The notes under the pieces: generated by a model
Database searches by the model: none
What the model was told of the DNA's origin: nothing
What the model saw: only the letters and a program-made list of their open reading frames with translations
Part shown: positions 31,670-42,455 of the stretch, piece by piece
Layout: every line of letters starts with the position of its first letter
How positions within the stretch are numbered: the stretch's first letter is position 1
Translations under genes and position numbers: made by a program
From: Cardiocondyla obscurior
Lineage: Eukaryota > Arthropoda > Insecta > Hymenoptera > Formicidae
NCBI RefSeq assembly: GCF_019399895.1
Contig: NC_091885.1
Location: 744,001 to 808,000 of the forward strand
Direction: 5' to 3'
Length of the DNA: 64,000 bases

Positions 31670-32617
31670 TGTAACGGTAGCGATTTGCAGTGTCGCGTAG
31701 TTCGCCGGATTGAGGTTCGCCGGAGCCAAGGTTTGCTACAACGACGATAGGTCGGGCGGCTAGTCGTGGTCTGGACCGACGGGAGCGCCCGTCGGTGAGA
31801 CCGAGGTTGCTCAGGCTGGCCCGAGAGGCAGCGGTCGAGAGCGCCCGACCGCGGCAGTGCCGGCAACTGGCTGTTGCGCGGCGGACCCGTTGCCGGACGG
31901 GAGCGCCCGTCCGGAAGATCGTGTGAGGGCACGAAGTGCCCTGGAGGTGGCGGCCGTCGGGAGCGTCCGACGGAGGCGATGCCGATGACTAAGAGACGTG
32001 CGGCAGGTTCTAAACTTGGACGGGAGCGCCCGTCCAAGAGAACCGAAGGTTGTCCGGGATAACCCAGAGAGCGGCAGTCGGGAGCGCCCGACCGCGGCGG
32101 TGTCGTCGGCAGCGTGCCGTACGACAGATCCTACGGCCTGGACGGGAGCGCCCGTCCAGGGGATCTCGGTGGCCCGGACTAGCCGGGGCGCCGGCGGTAT
32201 CCGGTCGCCTCGGTGGTGGAGCCTCGGGAGCGCCCGAGGTCTCTAGGAACCTGAAGTTACTCTGCCTTGGGAGCGCCCAAAGCAGCGGAAGACTCTCACC
32301 GGGAGCGCCCGAGTCTGAGAGTACTAGAGAGGGCTTCGGGAGCGCCCGAAGCCTATCGGATCTGGAGGATGTGTGTTCGTGATCAGGATTCGGATCAGAC
32401 AAGGTACTGGCTCTGCCGCGAGCTCGGCTTATATAGCCGCCGAGATGAGAGTGGGGGAGCTCCCACTCTTACCTCGGCGGCGTGCGCCATCGTCGGGCCG
32501 GTGGTCGCCCGCCGAACCTTGCTTGGCGCGTTCGATATTGTCCGGGTCGGTGTCTGCCCGCGTCCCCCTCAGGGACGGCGTCTGCCGTCTAGTGGCGGGG
32601 CCTAAGCCCTCGCCACA
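31670..32617 (-). repeat. 3' LTR of Gypsy-2
   Basis: 948 bp. On the minus strand it starts TGTGGCGAGGGCTTAGGCC and ends CCGTTACA, like the solo LTRs at 7863 and 19940. The TATA box (CTTATATAG on the plus strand) is near 32428, with the inverted repeat AGAGTGGG/CCCACTCT nearby. Confidence 0.85.
31776..32353 (-). repeat. Array of eleven covarying hairpins in the Gypsy-2 LTR
   Basis: Each has GGG-AGCG-CCC on the plus strand (CGCT loop on the LTR sense strand) with different stems: CCGACGGG/CCCGTCGG (31776), CCGGACGGG/CCCGTCCGG (31893), CCGTCGGG/TCCGACGG (31954), CTTGGACGGG/CCCGTCCAAG (32015), CCTGGACGGG/CCCGTCCAGG (32137), CCTCGGG/CCCGAGG (32222), GGCTTCGGG/CCCGAAGCC (32332). Four weaker ones lie at 31831, 32077, 32266 and 32300. 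Perfect stems reach 10 bp. Confidence 0.85.
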
Positions 32618-32640
32618 TTACCCCCTTTTTTTAAGGGGTG
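32618..32640 (-). promoter_or_regulatory. Polypurine tract of Gypsy-2
   Basis: On the minus strand CCCCTTAAAAAAAGGGGG runs to TAA directly before the LTR start. Confidence 0.7.
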
Positions 32641-32654
32641 TCCTCTAATCGTCG

Positions 32655-33170
32655 GCATGTCCGGAGAGTGCCATCCGTGCCGAAACGTAGCAGCCACTTT
32701 CCGTTGGCTGTGCGTGCCCGGAATTTTTGGTTTTTCCAAACCGCGGATACCGGGACGTCCACGATTTCTTCCGTTGGCAGCTTAACCCTGATGAACGGGT
32801 CATCGGCCTCGGGCGGGTTGCTCAGCGCTACTGCCCCGCAGTTTGTTTTCTCGGGCGTTGTCGGTGGTGGTGTTGCCAGTGGTCGTGGTGGCGCGGTCCT
32901 TACGGTCTTGCCATCTGCTCTGGTGGTGGCGGAGGTGGTCCAACCGGACGTGGCCTGAATGATGGTGGGCCCGGGTGCGGGAACGTTGGTCCGGGTCGCG
33001 GTGGCCGTATCGGTCCAGGCTGCACAGGTGTTGTTGATGCCCGTGGTCCTGATGGCGGTCTGCCCGATGCTCGGGCGTTTAGCCTTTCCGTGGCCGTCGC
33101 TATGGTGTCACGGGTTCGTCGTCCCGTCGCTGACCCGCTGGGTGGCCGTTTCCCCGGCTTCCTCATCGGG
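32655..33170 (-). pseudogene. Unknown post-integrase frame of Gypsy-2
   Basis: Between integrase and the polypurine tract, a Pro/Arg-rich frame (33166-32900, MRKPGKRPPSGSATGRR) shifts near 32905 into a frame with EADDPFIRVKLPTEEIVDVP then AVWKNQKFRARTANGKWLLR, ending HADD and a stop near 32655. The second part looks like genuine folded protein, not noise. I do not recognise it. There is no signal peptide or membrane segment, so it is not a typical envelope gene. Confidence 0.5.
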
Positions 33171-33183
33171 ATGGCTCCGACAG

Positions 33184-34122
33184 CTACTGCGTGTGGCGAC
33201 GCTGCGACCGATCGCCTCTTTGAATCGAGGATCCTACTCTCGGGATATCCCGTTTTGGGTACGGGAAATCCGTTTCCTTCGCTGGCACCTGCTGGGGCCC
33301 TGCTTCTTCATCGCTGAGATCGCTCAGATTATCGCCAAAAATGTCCAGGATGTCTTGCTCAGCCATCGTTGCTGGTCTATCACTGGATATTGAACCGGTG
33401 GTCCCAGCTGCCCGACTTATATACCCGAATGCCGGGCCACGTGGTTCCTGGTCACGTGGTTCCTGGTCACGTGGTTGTTCGTCCGGTGGGGGACCTGTCT
33501 TAAGGTCGTGCACATGAATGTGCTTAAGCGCCTTTCCACGCGCATCCCGTAAGTCTACTATCACAGGCGAATGGATTTTCTTGACCGTCATTGGTCCGGT
33601 GTATCGGGCCGCTAATTTGGCGTTAATCCCCGCACTTTTATTTGACAACGTGTGTTCGCGTTTCCACACGATGTCGCCTATCTTTGATCGCCATTCCCGT
33701 CGTCTTAGATTGTAGTGGGATTCCTGGTGTTGGAATGCGCGCGCCATGTTGATGCGTACTACTTCGTGCGCGTCTTTGAGGCGTCTTTGCGTCTCGTGCG
33801 GTGTTTTCGGTGTGGCGTGTCTCCGGTTGTCCGGATGCGGCAGCGCGAGTTCCCTGCCGTGGTTTAGATAAGCCGGTGTATACCCCGTAGCCTCATGTCG
33901 GGCCGTATTGTATGCGAACTGCAGTGAATGTAGATGCTCATTCCAGTTCCGGTGATTGCGCCCGGTAAATTGCGATATCATTGTTTTTATTGACCGGTTT
34001 GTTCGTTCCACGGGATTGCATTACGGTGTGTACACCGGCGTTGTTCGGTGATTGATATTCCAAGCTTGTAATAACTCTTCTAGTTGTTTAGAGCGTAGCT
34101 GAGTTCCATTATCCGAGATGAT
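33184..34122 (-). pseudogene. Gypsy-2 integrase, C-terminal half
   Basis: In frame with upstream pol but separated by TAA at 34123 and another near 34020. It contains MERTNRSIKTMISQF (the Glu of the DDE triad), WNEHLHSLQFAYNTARHEATG and the GDIVWKREH C-terminal fold. It ends in an Asp/Glu/Pro-rich tail with a repeated RDQEP motif. Confidence 0.8.
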
Positions 34123-35622
34123 TTAGTCGGGGCATCCGTGGCGGAGCAGGATCCTTTCGATAACTGCTTTCGTTACCGCCGGTGCGGTGGCTCGGCGAAG
34201 AGGCTGTAACTCTACCCATTTCGAAAAACGGTCCTGCATGACCAGTAGCCAGGCATGCCCGTTCTTTGATCGCGGTCGTGGGCCAATTAGGTCCATGATG
34301 ACTTGCTGCCACGGCGCGCTGACTGGTTCGGTGTGAAGTATACCGGCTGGGAGGGTAGACGTTGCTTTGTGTGCCAGGCAGTTTTCGCATTGGCGGACGT
34401 AACGGGTGATGTCTTGGAACATCCCTGGCCAGTAGAAAAGTCTGGCCATTCGCGCGATTGTTTTTGCGACCCCGAGGTGACCTGCTATTGGTTCGGCGTG
34501 GAGTCGGGCTAAGAGTATCGCTCTTTCTGGCCGTGGTATGCATAGTTTCCACTGTTCGGACGGATTAACCTCTCGGAAGTCGACATCGTGGAGGATATGG
34601 CGGTATAGTCGTCCGTTTCGTTCCTCGTAGTCCGGGAATGCTTCTGGTGTGGCGCGGACTCCCGTCAGGATTCGGTTATACCACTTGCATATCCTCGCCC
34701 GTTCGGTGGTGCATATGGTTGGCTGGCGAGATAACGCGTCTGCCACCTGGTTCGAGCTTCCTTTTCTATATCGGACTTCGAAGTCATACTGCTGAAGTTC
34801 GAACATCCACCGCTCCAGTCTTCCGGTTGGTTCTTCCAAATGCTGCAGCCACTTCAGCGATTGGTGGTCTGTTATGACCGTGAATGTGTAACCCTCCAGG
34901 TAGCCGCGCATTTTCCGTATTGCCCATACGACCGCTAGACACTCCAATTCCGTTGCGCTATAGTTGCTTTCCGCTTTGTTAAGCGTCCTACTTGCGTAGG
35001 CGATAACGCGTTCGCCATCTTCCTGCTGCTGTGTCAGCACAGCTCCTAGGCCATCGTTGCTTGCGTCGGTCTGGAGTATGAATCGCCGTGTAAAGTCTGG
35101 GCACGCTAAGATTGGTGCGGACGTTAGTGCCGATTTCAATTGCTGGAATGCCATTTCTTCTTTGTCGTTCCATGAAAACTTTATTCCTTTCTTCGTTAGG
35201 CGTGTTAATGGCGCCGCTAGAGTTGAAAAACTCCCGATGAACCGTCTATACCATGATGCCATTCCCATGAACTGGCGGACTTTTCGTACGATAGTGGGGG
35301 CCGGCCAGTCTGCTACGGCGCTAACCTTTTCCGGGTCCGTTCGGATACTTTTTCTGTCGATGATGTGACCTAGGTATTTTAATTGCGTCCGGCCGAAGTG
35401 ACATTTTTCCGGGTTTAGCCGGAGTTTAGCCGTTCTCAGGCGCCGGAATACTTCGGTCAGGTGTTCTAGGTGGTCCTGGAATGTGCGGCTCGCGACAATT
35501 ATGTCGTCTAGGTATACGAAGACGTGCGGCTCTAATTCCGGTCCCAGTACCGTGTCGAGCAGCCGTTGGAATGTTGCCGATGCCGAGTGGAGCCCGAACG
35601 GCATTACCCGGAATTGAAACAA
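34123..35622 (-). pseudogene. Gypsy-2 RT, RNase H and integrase N-terminus
   Basis: 499 residues. The RT catalytic FVYLDDIIVASRT is near residue 37; RNase H has QTDASNDGLGAVLTQ and TDHQSLKWL; the integrase zinc motif lies in HAEPIAGHLG...CENCLAHK, followed by the core start VIMDLIGPRPRSKNG. A TGA at 35683-35685 interrupts the frame upstream. Confidence 0.85.
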
Positions 35623-36594
35623 GCCTTTTCCCGGTACTGTGAAAGCCGTTATTGGACGGCTTTCCGGTGTGAGGGGTACTTGTCAGTATCCTTCCTTAAG
35701 GTCGAGTGTTGTTAAATAACGCGCTCCTCTTAGCTTGTCCAACGTGGCGTTTACTTGCGGTAGCAGGTATGCATCTTTCTCGGTGATTTCGTTTATTTTG
35801 CGGAAGTCGACGCAAAAACGGTATTGGCCATTTTTCTTTTTCACCAGGACAACTGGTGAGCTCCACGCTCCTGACGACGGTTCTATGATATTCTCTTGTT
35901 CCATGCGTTCTACCTCTTGGTTTATTATTTTTTGCATTGCTGGATTTCTTGGTCGGTATCTCTGCTTTATCGGTGTCTGGCCCGGTTTCATTCGTAGTTC
36001 GTGCGTGGTCAGGTCGGTGGGTCCTCTTATGGATTCGAATTGTGTTAGTTCGGTTTCCAGGAACTTGTTTAGTTGTTCTTTTTCTTTTCCTGTATGTGAC
36101 GCTAAACCCGCGCTTGTCTTGGTTTGTCCTACCTTCTGGCCTCCTTGTCTCGGAGGTGGGTGTAACGTTATGCCTAGTTTGCGCCACAGATCGACTCCGA
36201 TAAGCATTGCGCTTCTTGAGGTTGGCATGATTAGTAGTTCGTGCCAGAAGAGTCGCCCCCCTACTTGCACTGGCAGTGTTATTGTACCATGACTGTCCGT
36301 GGTCGCCCCATCTGCCAGGCGGATTGTTCTTGTGTCCATTCTTGGCGCGAAGTTTAACTGTTCCGCCAGCTGCATGGTTTCCTTGTTAATGCACGAAATT
36401 TCCGATCCTGAATCCAGCAGTGCATGTATCCGGTGTCCTCCTATTGATACTTCCAGGTGTGGCCGCGGGTAGAACTTTATTGTTGGCTGGTGTTGGACCG
36501 GTTGGCGGCGGCGTCGCCTCCGGCCCTTCGTTCGTTTCCCTGGCGCGGGTGGCATTCTCGCGTGAGGACTCCCTCTTTGCCGCATTGGGAGCAA
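35623..36594 (-). pseudogene. Gypsy-2 protease and RT N-terminus
   Basis: The frame 36594-35683 has the aspartic protease LLDSGSEISCIN near residue 60 and RT fingers (GAWSSPVVLVKKKNGQYRFC, DFRKINEIT, YLTTLDLKEGY). It overlaps gag by 118 nt in the -1 frame. It ends at a stop directly after DLKEGY and continues in frame at 35682. Confidence 0.85.
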
Positions 36595-37302
36595 AATTTG
36601 ATCGGTGGTCTCCGGCAGTTTTGGCGGGTGTGTCCTCTCTGCTTACACCGCCAGCAGCATTCCTCGCGGTTATAAGTTGCCGCGGCGGCTGTCGGTGCTG
36701 GTGTACTGGGTTTTTGCTTCGGGCTCGACTGCTCCACTTGTTTGCGGATCTCTTCGTAGTTCGCGGCCTGCTCGCTTAGTTCGGCTAGATTCTTTACGTT
36801 TTTCACCCGTATGTACAGTTTATATTCGGGGAGGAGGTTCTCGTAAATCCAGTCTAGCTGTTCTTTCTTCGGTATGTCTCCGGCTCGTTTGTATGGCCGT
36901 TGCGTATTGTTAGAACGACTCCAGCGGTTTCTGGAGCCGATTCTGGATTTCTCGCATCGTTTGCGATTGGAGTCGTCGGGGTAGGTATTGTGTGCGGAAG
37001 CTGTGATCAAATTCCTTCCACGTTGTTCATGAGTCTTGGTTATTCCTATACCATAGGAGCGCATCTCCGCGGAGCATCTCTGGTAGCCCGAGGAGCATTT
37101 GTTGCTCTTTGTATCCGTACGCTCTTCGGAGTTTCTCGATTCTTTCTAAGAATCCGAACGGGTCTCGGCCATCATAATGGCAGCCCTATTTTCTAATCTG
37201 ATCCATTACCTTTCCTTGGTTCACTGGTGCAATCGATGCACTATCATCGTCGTCGTCGCCTACCATATTGATCGCGATATGTGGTGGCGACTGGGCGTCT
37301 AG
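36477..37302 (-). pseudogene. Gypsy-2 gag, N-terminally truncated
   Basis: Capsid sequence starts at the BEL-2 junction (MVGDDDDDSASIAPVNQG, then DPFGFLERIEKL and LLGLPEMLRGDALLWYRN in broken frames). Two zinc knuckles (CCWRCKQRGHTRQNC, CSQCGKEGVLTREC) are in the frame 37064-36477. That frame stops at 36477 inside the pol overlap. Stops occur near 37185 and 37035. Confidence 0.8.
36534..36540 (-). promoter_or_regulatory. Likely -1 ribosomal frameshift site, G GGA AAC
   Basis: The minus strand reads CAG-GGA-AAC in the gag frame, giving the canonical slippery heptamer GGGAAAC in correct phase. A one-base backward slip puts the ribosome exactly into the pol frame (36594 minus 36534 is a multiple of 3). 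It lies inside the gag-pol overlap and is followed by GC-rich sequence. Confidence 0.7.
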
Positions 37303-37332
37303 CCTAAGAGCCGCAATGAATGCGGCTGAGCT
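37303..37332 (-). pseudogene. Short BEL-2 integrase remnant
   Basis: Encodes SAAFIAALR, which continues the BEL-2 integrase (ETVSDLS) across the solo LTR at 37333-38473. Confidence 0.75.
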
Positions 37333-38473
37333 TGTAACGACCGTAATTCTTGGGCCGCGAATATCGGGCCAGCAGGATTGTCTGGATGTGCTCGCCGGGC
37401 TGACAGGATTCGCGAGAGAATAAGTAGGTCCGTAAATACACCGAGACTTGGATGAACAATTAACTGATTGTTTATTCAATTAAAGAATTTAAAGAACAAT
37501 TCACAATAAAGATAAATATGACGAACGCGTGGTTGAGACGTCGCCGGAAAGAACAATCATATAGTAGAACGCTTGCGGTAACGCGGTAATTGGAGCGTGT
37601 ATGCGCCGGATCGTTACGGCGGTAATCGATACGCGGATCTTTGGCGGGCGGGCCGTTACAAGCTTTTCGACAACCGCCTAGATAACGCCCTAACGGATCG
37701 CGGGGCTAGCGGCGCGAATATTCCCCGTCGGCGCGGACCTGGGCGGGGCCTGATCGATGCACGCGGCGCGGGACGCGGTGGTCGAAATAGTTCATAAGTC
37801 GCGACGCGAATGCGGTTTTCGGATGTAGTGGAGGAAGGAGCACCTGTCCGGTGTTGCAGTAGCCGAGAGTGCTCGGCCGAGGCGGAGATCTCTCCACCCC
37901 AGGTTTGTGCAACGGTGCGAAAGGAGATGCGCCTTGGCAAGCTGATCGTAGATCCGGGATCGAGATCACTCGAAGGAGGCAAAGTGCGCTTCACCCCACG
38001 AGCCGGTCTTATGAATCGAGAATCTCTTTTGGCTTTAGGAAGACTTCAATGCTGGCAAGCGTCAGGAGTGCCTGACCGAGGCGGAGTTCACTCCACCCCG
38101 TTGTTGTGCTTGCACTAGGAGTCGGTCGGTCCGGATGTTTGCTGTGAGGCGAACGGAACGAGAACGGTGCGCGACTTTTCCGAATTCGCCTTTTTATCTA
38201 GAAAAGGCGACGGCCGGGGGTATCCTGGTACGTGGCGCCTGCCGCGGTATTCCGCGGTACCGTACGCGGCGTGTTCGTTCGGACGAGCTCGGGGCCGCTC
38301 GTGTAAGTCCGTTCCGCGGGACTTTGCGCGTACTCGACACTTGTAAAATTATCGCGCCGATGATCGGTTTCTTCGGAAGCCCCCGCGCTCCCCTTCCTGT
38401 CCGAGAGGATGGTCGTCTCGGCCTCCGGCGGTTCTTCTCCGGGAACGATGCTTTTCCCGGGGGCATCGTTACA
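37333..38473 (-). mobile_element. Solo LTR of BEL-like family (LTR-B3) inside BEL-2 integrase
   Basis: 1,141 bp with ends TGTAACGACCG and GCATCGTTACA, flanked by AGCT (37329-37332, 38474-38477). Removing it and one AGCT restores continuity between the flanking integrase codons. Hairpins of the GGGGTGGAG type lie near 37879, 37975 and 38077 in reverse. Confidence 0.9.
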
Positions 38474-39338
38474 AGCTTAGATCGCTCACCGTCTCTAAAT
38501 GAATCGCCTTCGTCGCGAGGCAAACGAATAGAGCTATATATGATTTATTTGTTTTTCGGCCGCGACCACGGTTTACCAAGGTTGTTATCGGCCCCGCGAA
38601 ATCTATACCGACTGCAAAAAACGGATGCTTTAGTGTGACTCGATCGTATGGCAGCTGTCCCATCAATTGCGACGACAAAATTGGTTTGTTTCTAAAACAT
38701 ACTTTGCATTCGTGCACGACTTTTCTTGCAATGTTTTTTCCTCTTATCGGCCAATATCGTTCACGGATCGCATACAACAATGATTGAGGGCCGGCGTGCA
38801 GCAGTCCCCGATGCTCGCGCTCCATTAGCAACTTCGCGAATTTGCTATCTGAAGGTATCAAAATGGGATGTTTTTTGTTTAAATCAACGATTGCCTTGCT
38901 AATTCTGCCGCTCACCCTGATCAACCCTCGGTCATCTAAAAATGGGCTCAACGCTAATAATTTACTATTTTGCTTCAATTGACCCCCACCAGACAATTTT
39001 GATTGTTTCTCCGAAAAATGGCACCTTTGAACGTCCTTTATAATTACGTGATGTGCCTCGCAAATTTCGATTGTTGTTAAACTCCCGAACCTGCGTGTGG
39101 ATTTATTTCTGCAGTTATATAAAAATCAGAGCATCCATGCGATTATGCGCTCTACCCGCGTAAGTAACGAGAATTTTATTATTAATTCTTGCACGATTGA
39201 TAATTTATTTGAGTTAAAAAATACTTGTACGTTGATACGTTGTTCGGCTTTCATTACTTTTTCTTCCGCGCTCGATAGTGATGTGTTTTGTCGGGATAGT
39301 TGTTTCTTAAATTCAGTTAGCCACTCCGGACCTCCCCA
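38474..39338 (-). pseudogene. BEL-2 RNase H end and integrase N-terminal part
   Basis: The integrase frame 38996-38469 has the zinc region (EREHRGLLHAGPQSLLYAIR, CKVCFRNK), the core FAVGIDFAGPITTLVNRG with first catalytic Asp, and ends ETVSDLS at the solo LTR. Between 39000 and 39338 the linker is shifted and stop-containing. Confidence 0.8.
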
Positions 39339-42300
39339 CTAAAGTGTGCAATTTTTTAAGTCGTTCAATCTCACGCCGCGGGAGATTAAATCTGCTGGGT
39401 TTTCTTCGCTTTTGACGTGGTGACATTGTTCGGAAGGAAGGACGGACTGAATTTCCGCTGTGCGGCTCGAAACGAACATTTTTTGACGCGACGGTTCCCC
39501 GGCTATCCATGTCAGTGCTATTGTGGAATCGGTCCACGCGTGTATTTCCCTGAATTCTAATTTTACTGCCTTTTTTAATTTATAAATCAACCTTGCAAGA
39601 ATAACTGCCCCGCACAACTCTAGCTTCGGTAACGTTATTGTTTTGTTTCTTACAGGCGCTACTTGCGACTTCGAGCATAACAATTTTGAACTATGCCTAT
39701 TGTCTCGGTATCGTGTTTGCAAATATATACAAGTCCCGTATGCTTTTAACGAGGCATCGCAGAAGCCGTGCAAATAATACTCAATTGCATCCGGACCCGC
39801 TGTTACTCCGCATGGAATTTGCAGTACGTTAATATTGAGTAGATCTTCCGTATAATTCTTCCACGCCATCGCTAACTCCTCACCGAGCTTGTCGTCCCAC
39901 CCTAGATTCGCCATCCACGTTTGTTGCATCATGAGTTTTGCGCGAATAACTATGGGACTGATTAAGCCTAGCGGGTTGAACAGCTTCGCAATTGCGGATA
40001 ATATTTCGTGTTTCGTCCGCCCCTTAATTTCGGTTTCCTGCATCGAAAATTGCAGCATGTCTCGCTCAGAGTGCCAATTCAAACCTAACGCCTTTGTGTT
40101 ACTTATTGAGTCGAGCTCGATTGCCACGGGACCGCTTGCTTCACCGGCTTCCCTTTTTTTAAGATATTTTAATACCCCTGCACAATTTGAATGCCACTTG
40201 TGTGGTTCAAACCCGCCGCTTCTTAATATATGTGTCAATTGTGTTATGAGCGCTATCGCATCGCCCTCGGAATTCGCTCCGGTTAAGATATTGTCTACGT
40301 ACATATTATGTAACAACGCGGTTTTTGCTTCCTTGAAATTGTCCGGAGCTTCTTGCGCTAAGCTTTTTATGCAACGGATTGCTAAAAATGGGGAACATGC
40401 TAACCCGTATGTTACAGTATTCAACTCGAATTCCCTGATCGGTTCGTCCGGAGAAAATCGCCATAGAATTTTTTGTTTTTTTCGATCTTGTTTGTTCACT
40501 ACGATTTGGCGATACATCTTTTTTAAATCGGCCGTAATTGCGATGGTATATATTCGGAATCTTAATATAACGTTAATTATGTTATCTTGCAAATTTTGTT
40601 CCACCATCAAAGTGTCGTTCAATGATAATCCGGTTGTCGTTTTTACGGACCCGTCAAATACTACGCGTAATTTTGTCGTGGTGCTTGTTTCACGTATTAC
40701 GCCGTGGTGCGGTAAGTAAGCGTCCTTCGCTGCGGACGCTCTCGCGTTAACTTCCGTCATATGCCCGAGATAAATGTACCTGCGCATAAACTCCGAATAT
40801 AACCGATGGAAACTCGAGTTGGATTTAAATTTTCGCTCTAGGTACAGCAATCGTTTTCGCGCCATCTCTCTCGAATCGCCTAGCATTGATGCATTTTCGC
40901 GGAAAGGCAGCCTGACCACGAACCGCCCTGTTTCGTCCCGAGTCGTTGTTTTTACAAAATACTCTTCGTATTTTTCTTCTTCAGCGGACAACATCGTATC
41001 TTGCTCGGTGTATTCTTTTAAATCCCAGAATTTGCTCATTGTTTCGTCTATCGTTGACTGGGTATATAAGCAGACGTGTGTCGCGGCGCACCGACGACCG
41101 AGCGCGTGTCTCGTAATCAATGTTTTCGGAACGGATCCCGCGACTATCCAGTCGAATTTACTGTTTTGTAACGTTAATGAATTGCTTTCGAGCTCGATTT
41201 TTTCACTCTCCAATAGCTGAAAAAAGAATGCACCTTCTATGAGTGCGTCTATCTCGTGCGGTTTGTGAAACGACGGATCTGCTAACGTAATGTTACTCGG
41301 GATGGACAATCGCGAGACGTTAACGGAAAACGACGGCAATTCTTTCGTTACTCTCGGAACTACCAAACAATACAAGCTCAAATCAAAGCCGCCCGCGCGC
41401 GATTGCACTGTTATGCGACACCCGTTATTAATTGCGCACGTCATTTCGTTTAATCCGCCAATAGATTCGCATATATTATCTAATTTTAAACCTAATTTCT
41501 TACATGCCGCGTTTGTTATAAAATTGCTTTCACTCGCACTGTCTAATAATACTCGCAATTGACCGATAACGCCGTTATTTCTTTTTACATTTATTAATGC
41601 GGTTGATAATAGAACTTGCTTACACTCGGTGTCGCTTAGTACGTGATGTACCGCTGATCGTTGGGATGTTTCTCCGTCTGTTTGCTCCCGCGATGTCCCT
41701 GCAGCGGAGCTCGTTGTCCTTGTTCTTGATGCTTCACGTGGGTCCTCGCTGATTTCGTTTTTTTCGCTTCCTGGCGCAGGCACCGGCCTCGGATAGTGAC
41801 AGAGCGTATTGTGCTTCTCTCCGCATTCTCTGCATGAGCCGGACTTGCAGTCCTTTATAAAGTGGTCAGGTCGAAGGCAATTTATGCACAGCCTCAAACG
41901 CCTCACCTCCTGCATGCGACTTCGATAGGCAGTTTGAGAAATCGCTTGCACGCATAGATAACGTGAGATCCCTGGCACAGGTAGCATCGGCCGGCTTGGA
42001 AGGTTGTTGACAGCGCAGTTTTTGCCGCGGCCTTCGATCTGCTTGCAAATTGCTGCCGATTGTTGTCTTTTTTTTTCTTGTTCGTAAATTGTTCGTTTCG
42101 TGGAATTGTCTCCTGTTTCTCCGGATATTGAGGCTCTTTCCAAGACTTGGCATCGAGTTTGTAAGAATGTCAGAATTGTATCTGTCGTCACGTCTTCCAG
42201 CGATTCCACATGTTCTTCCCATCGTCGTCTGGTGTGGCCGTCTAAATTCTTCTCGATGAGACGCGTTATAATCTCGCCCCATGACTCCGTAGGTGAGCCC

Positions 42301-42455
42301 ATCGATTTTAAAACGCGCAAATGCTTCTGCACGTGATCGATGATTTCCCGAATTGCGCTGGCGGACTCACGTTGTATTCGCGGCATCTCGAACAGACACT
42401 GAACGTGCCGCTTACGAATGATACGTTCATCTTCATAGCGTTTCTTTAGAAGCTC
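39339..42455 (-). pseudogene. BEL-2 protease, RT and RNase H
   Basis: The longest frame of the window (1,015 residues from 42386). Zinc knuckle CINCLRPDHFIKDC and CRECGEKHNTLC come first, then protease VLLDSASESNFITNA, RT (LRVVFDGSVKT, ITADLKKMYRQI, MYVDNILTGANSE) and RNase H (HGFCDASLKAYG, LTWIAGEPSRQK, NPADLISRGV). The RT motif is YVDN rather than YVDD, so one catalytic Asp is replaced by Asn. It is in frame with gag upstream. Confidence 0.85.

Larger units (their letters stand above)
31670..37302 (-). mobile_element. Gypsy retrotransposon (Gypsy-2), 5' truncated
   Basis: Minus-strand element with 3' LTR (31670-32617), polypurine tract, a post-integrase frame, pol and gag. It ends abruptly in gag at 37302 against BEL-2 integrase, so the 5' LTR and primer site are missing. 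The left side enters the DIRS RT. CTAG is present at both borders (31666-31669, 37299-37302), but the two flanks belong to different elements. Confidence 0.82.

Noticed and set aside
32655..33170. Envelope gene of Gypsy-2
   Set aside because: No signal peptide, furin-type site or membrane segment; the sequence is Pro/Arg-rich.
32050..33393. Several long plus-strand frames over the Gypsy-2 LTR and 3' region
   Set aside because: Antisense shadows in GC-rich DNA; the minus strand carries the recognisable protein and LTR signals.
36590..36605. AAATTTT as the gag-pol slippery site of Gypsy-2
   Set aside because: In the gag frame it is read AAA TTT T, not A AAT TTT, so it is out of phase; GGGAAAC at 36534-36540 fits.
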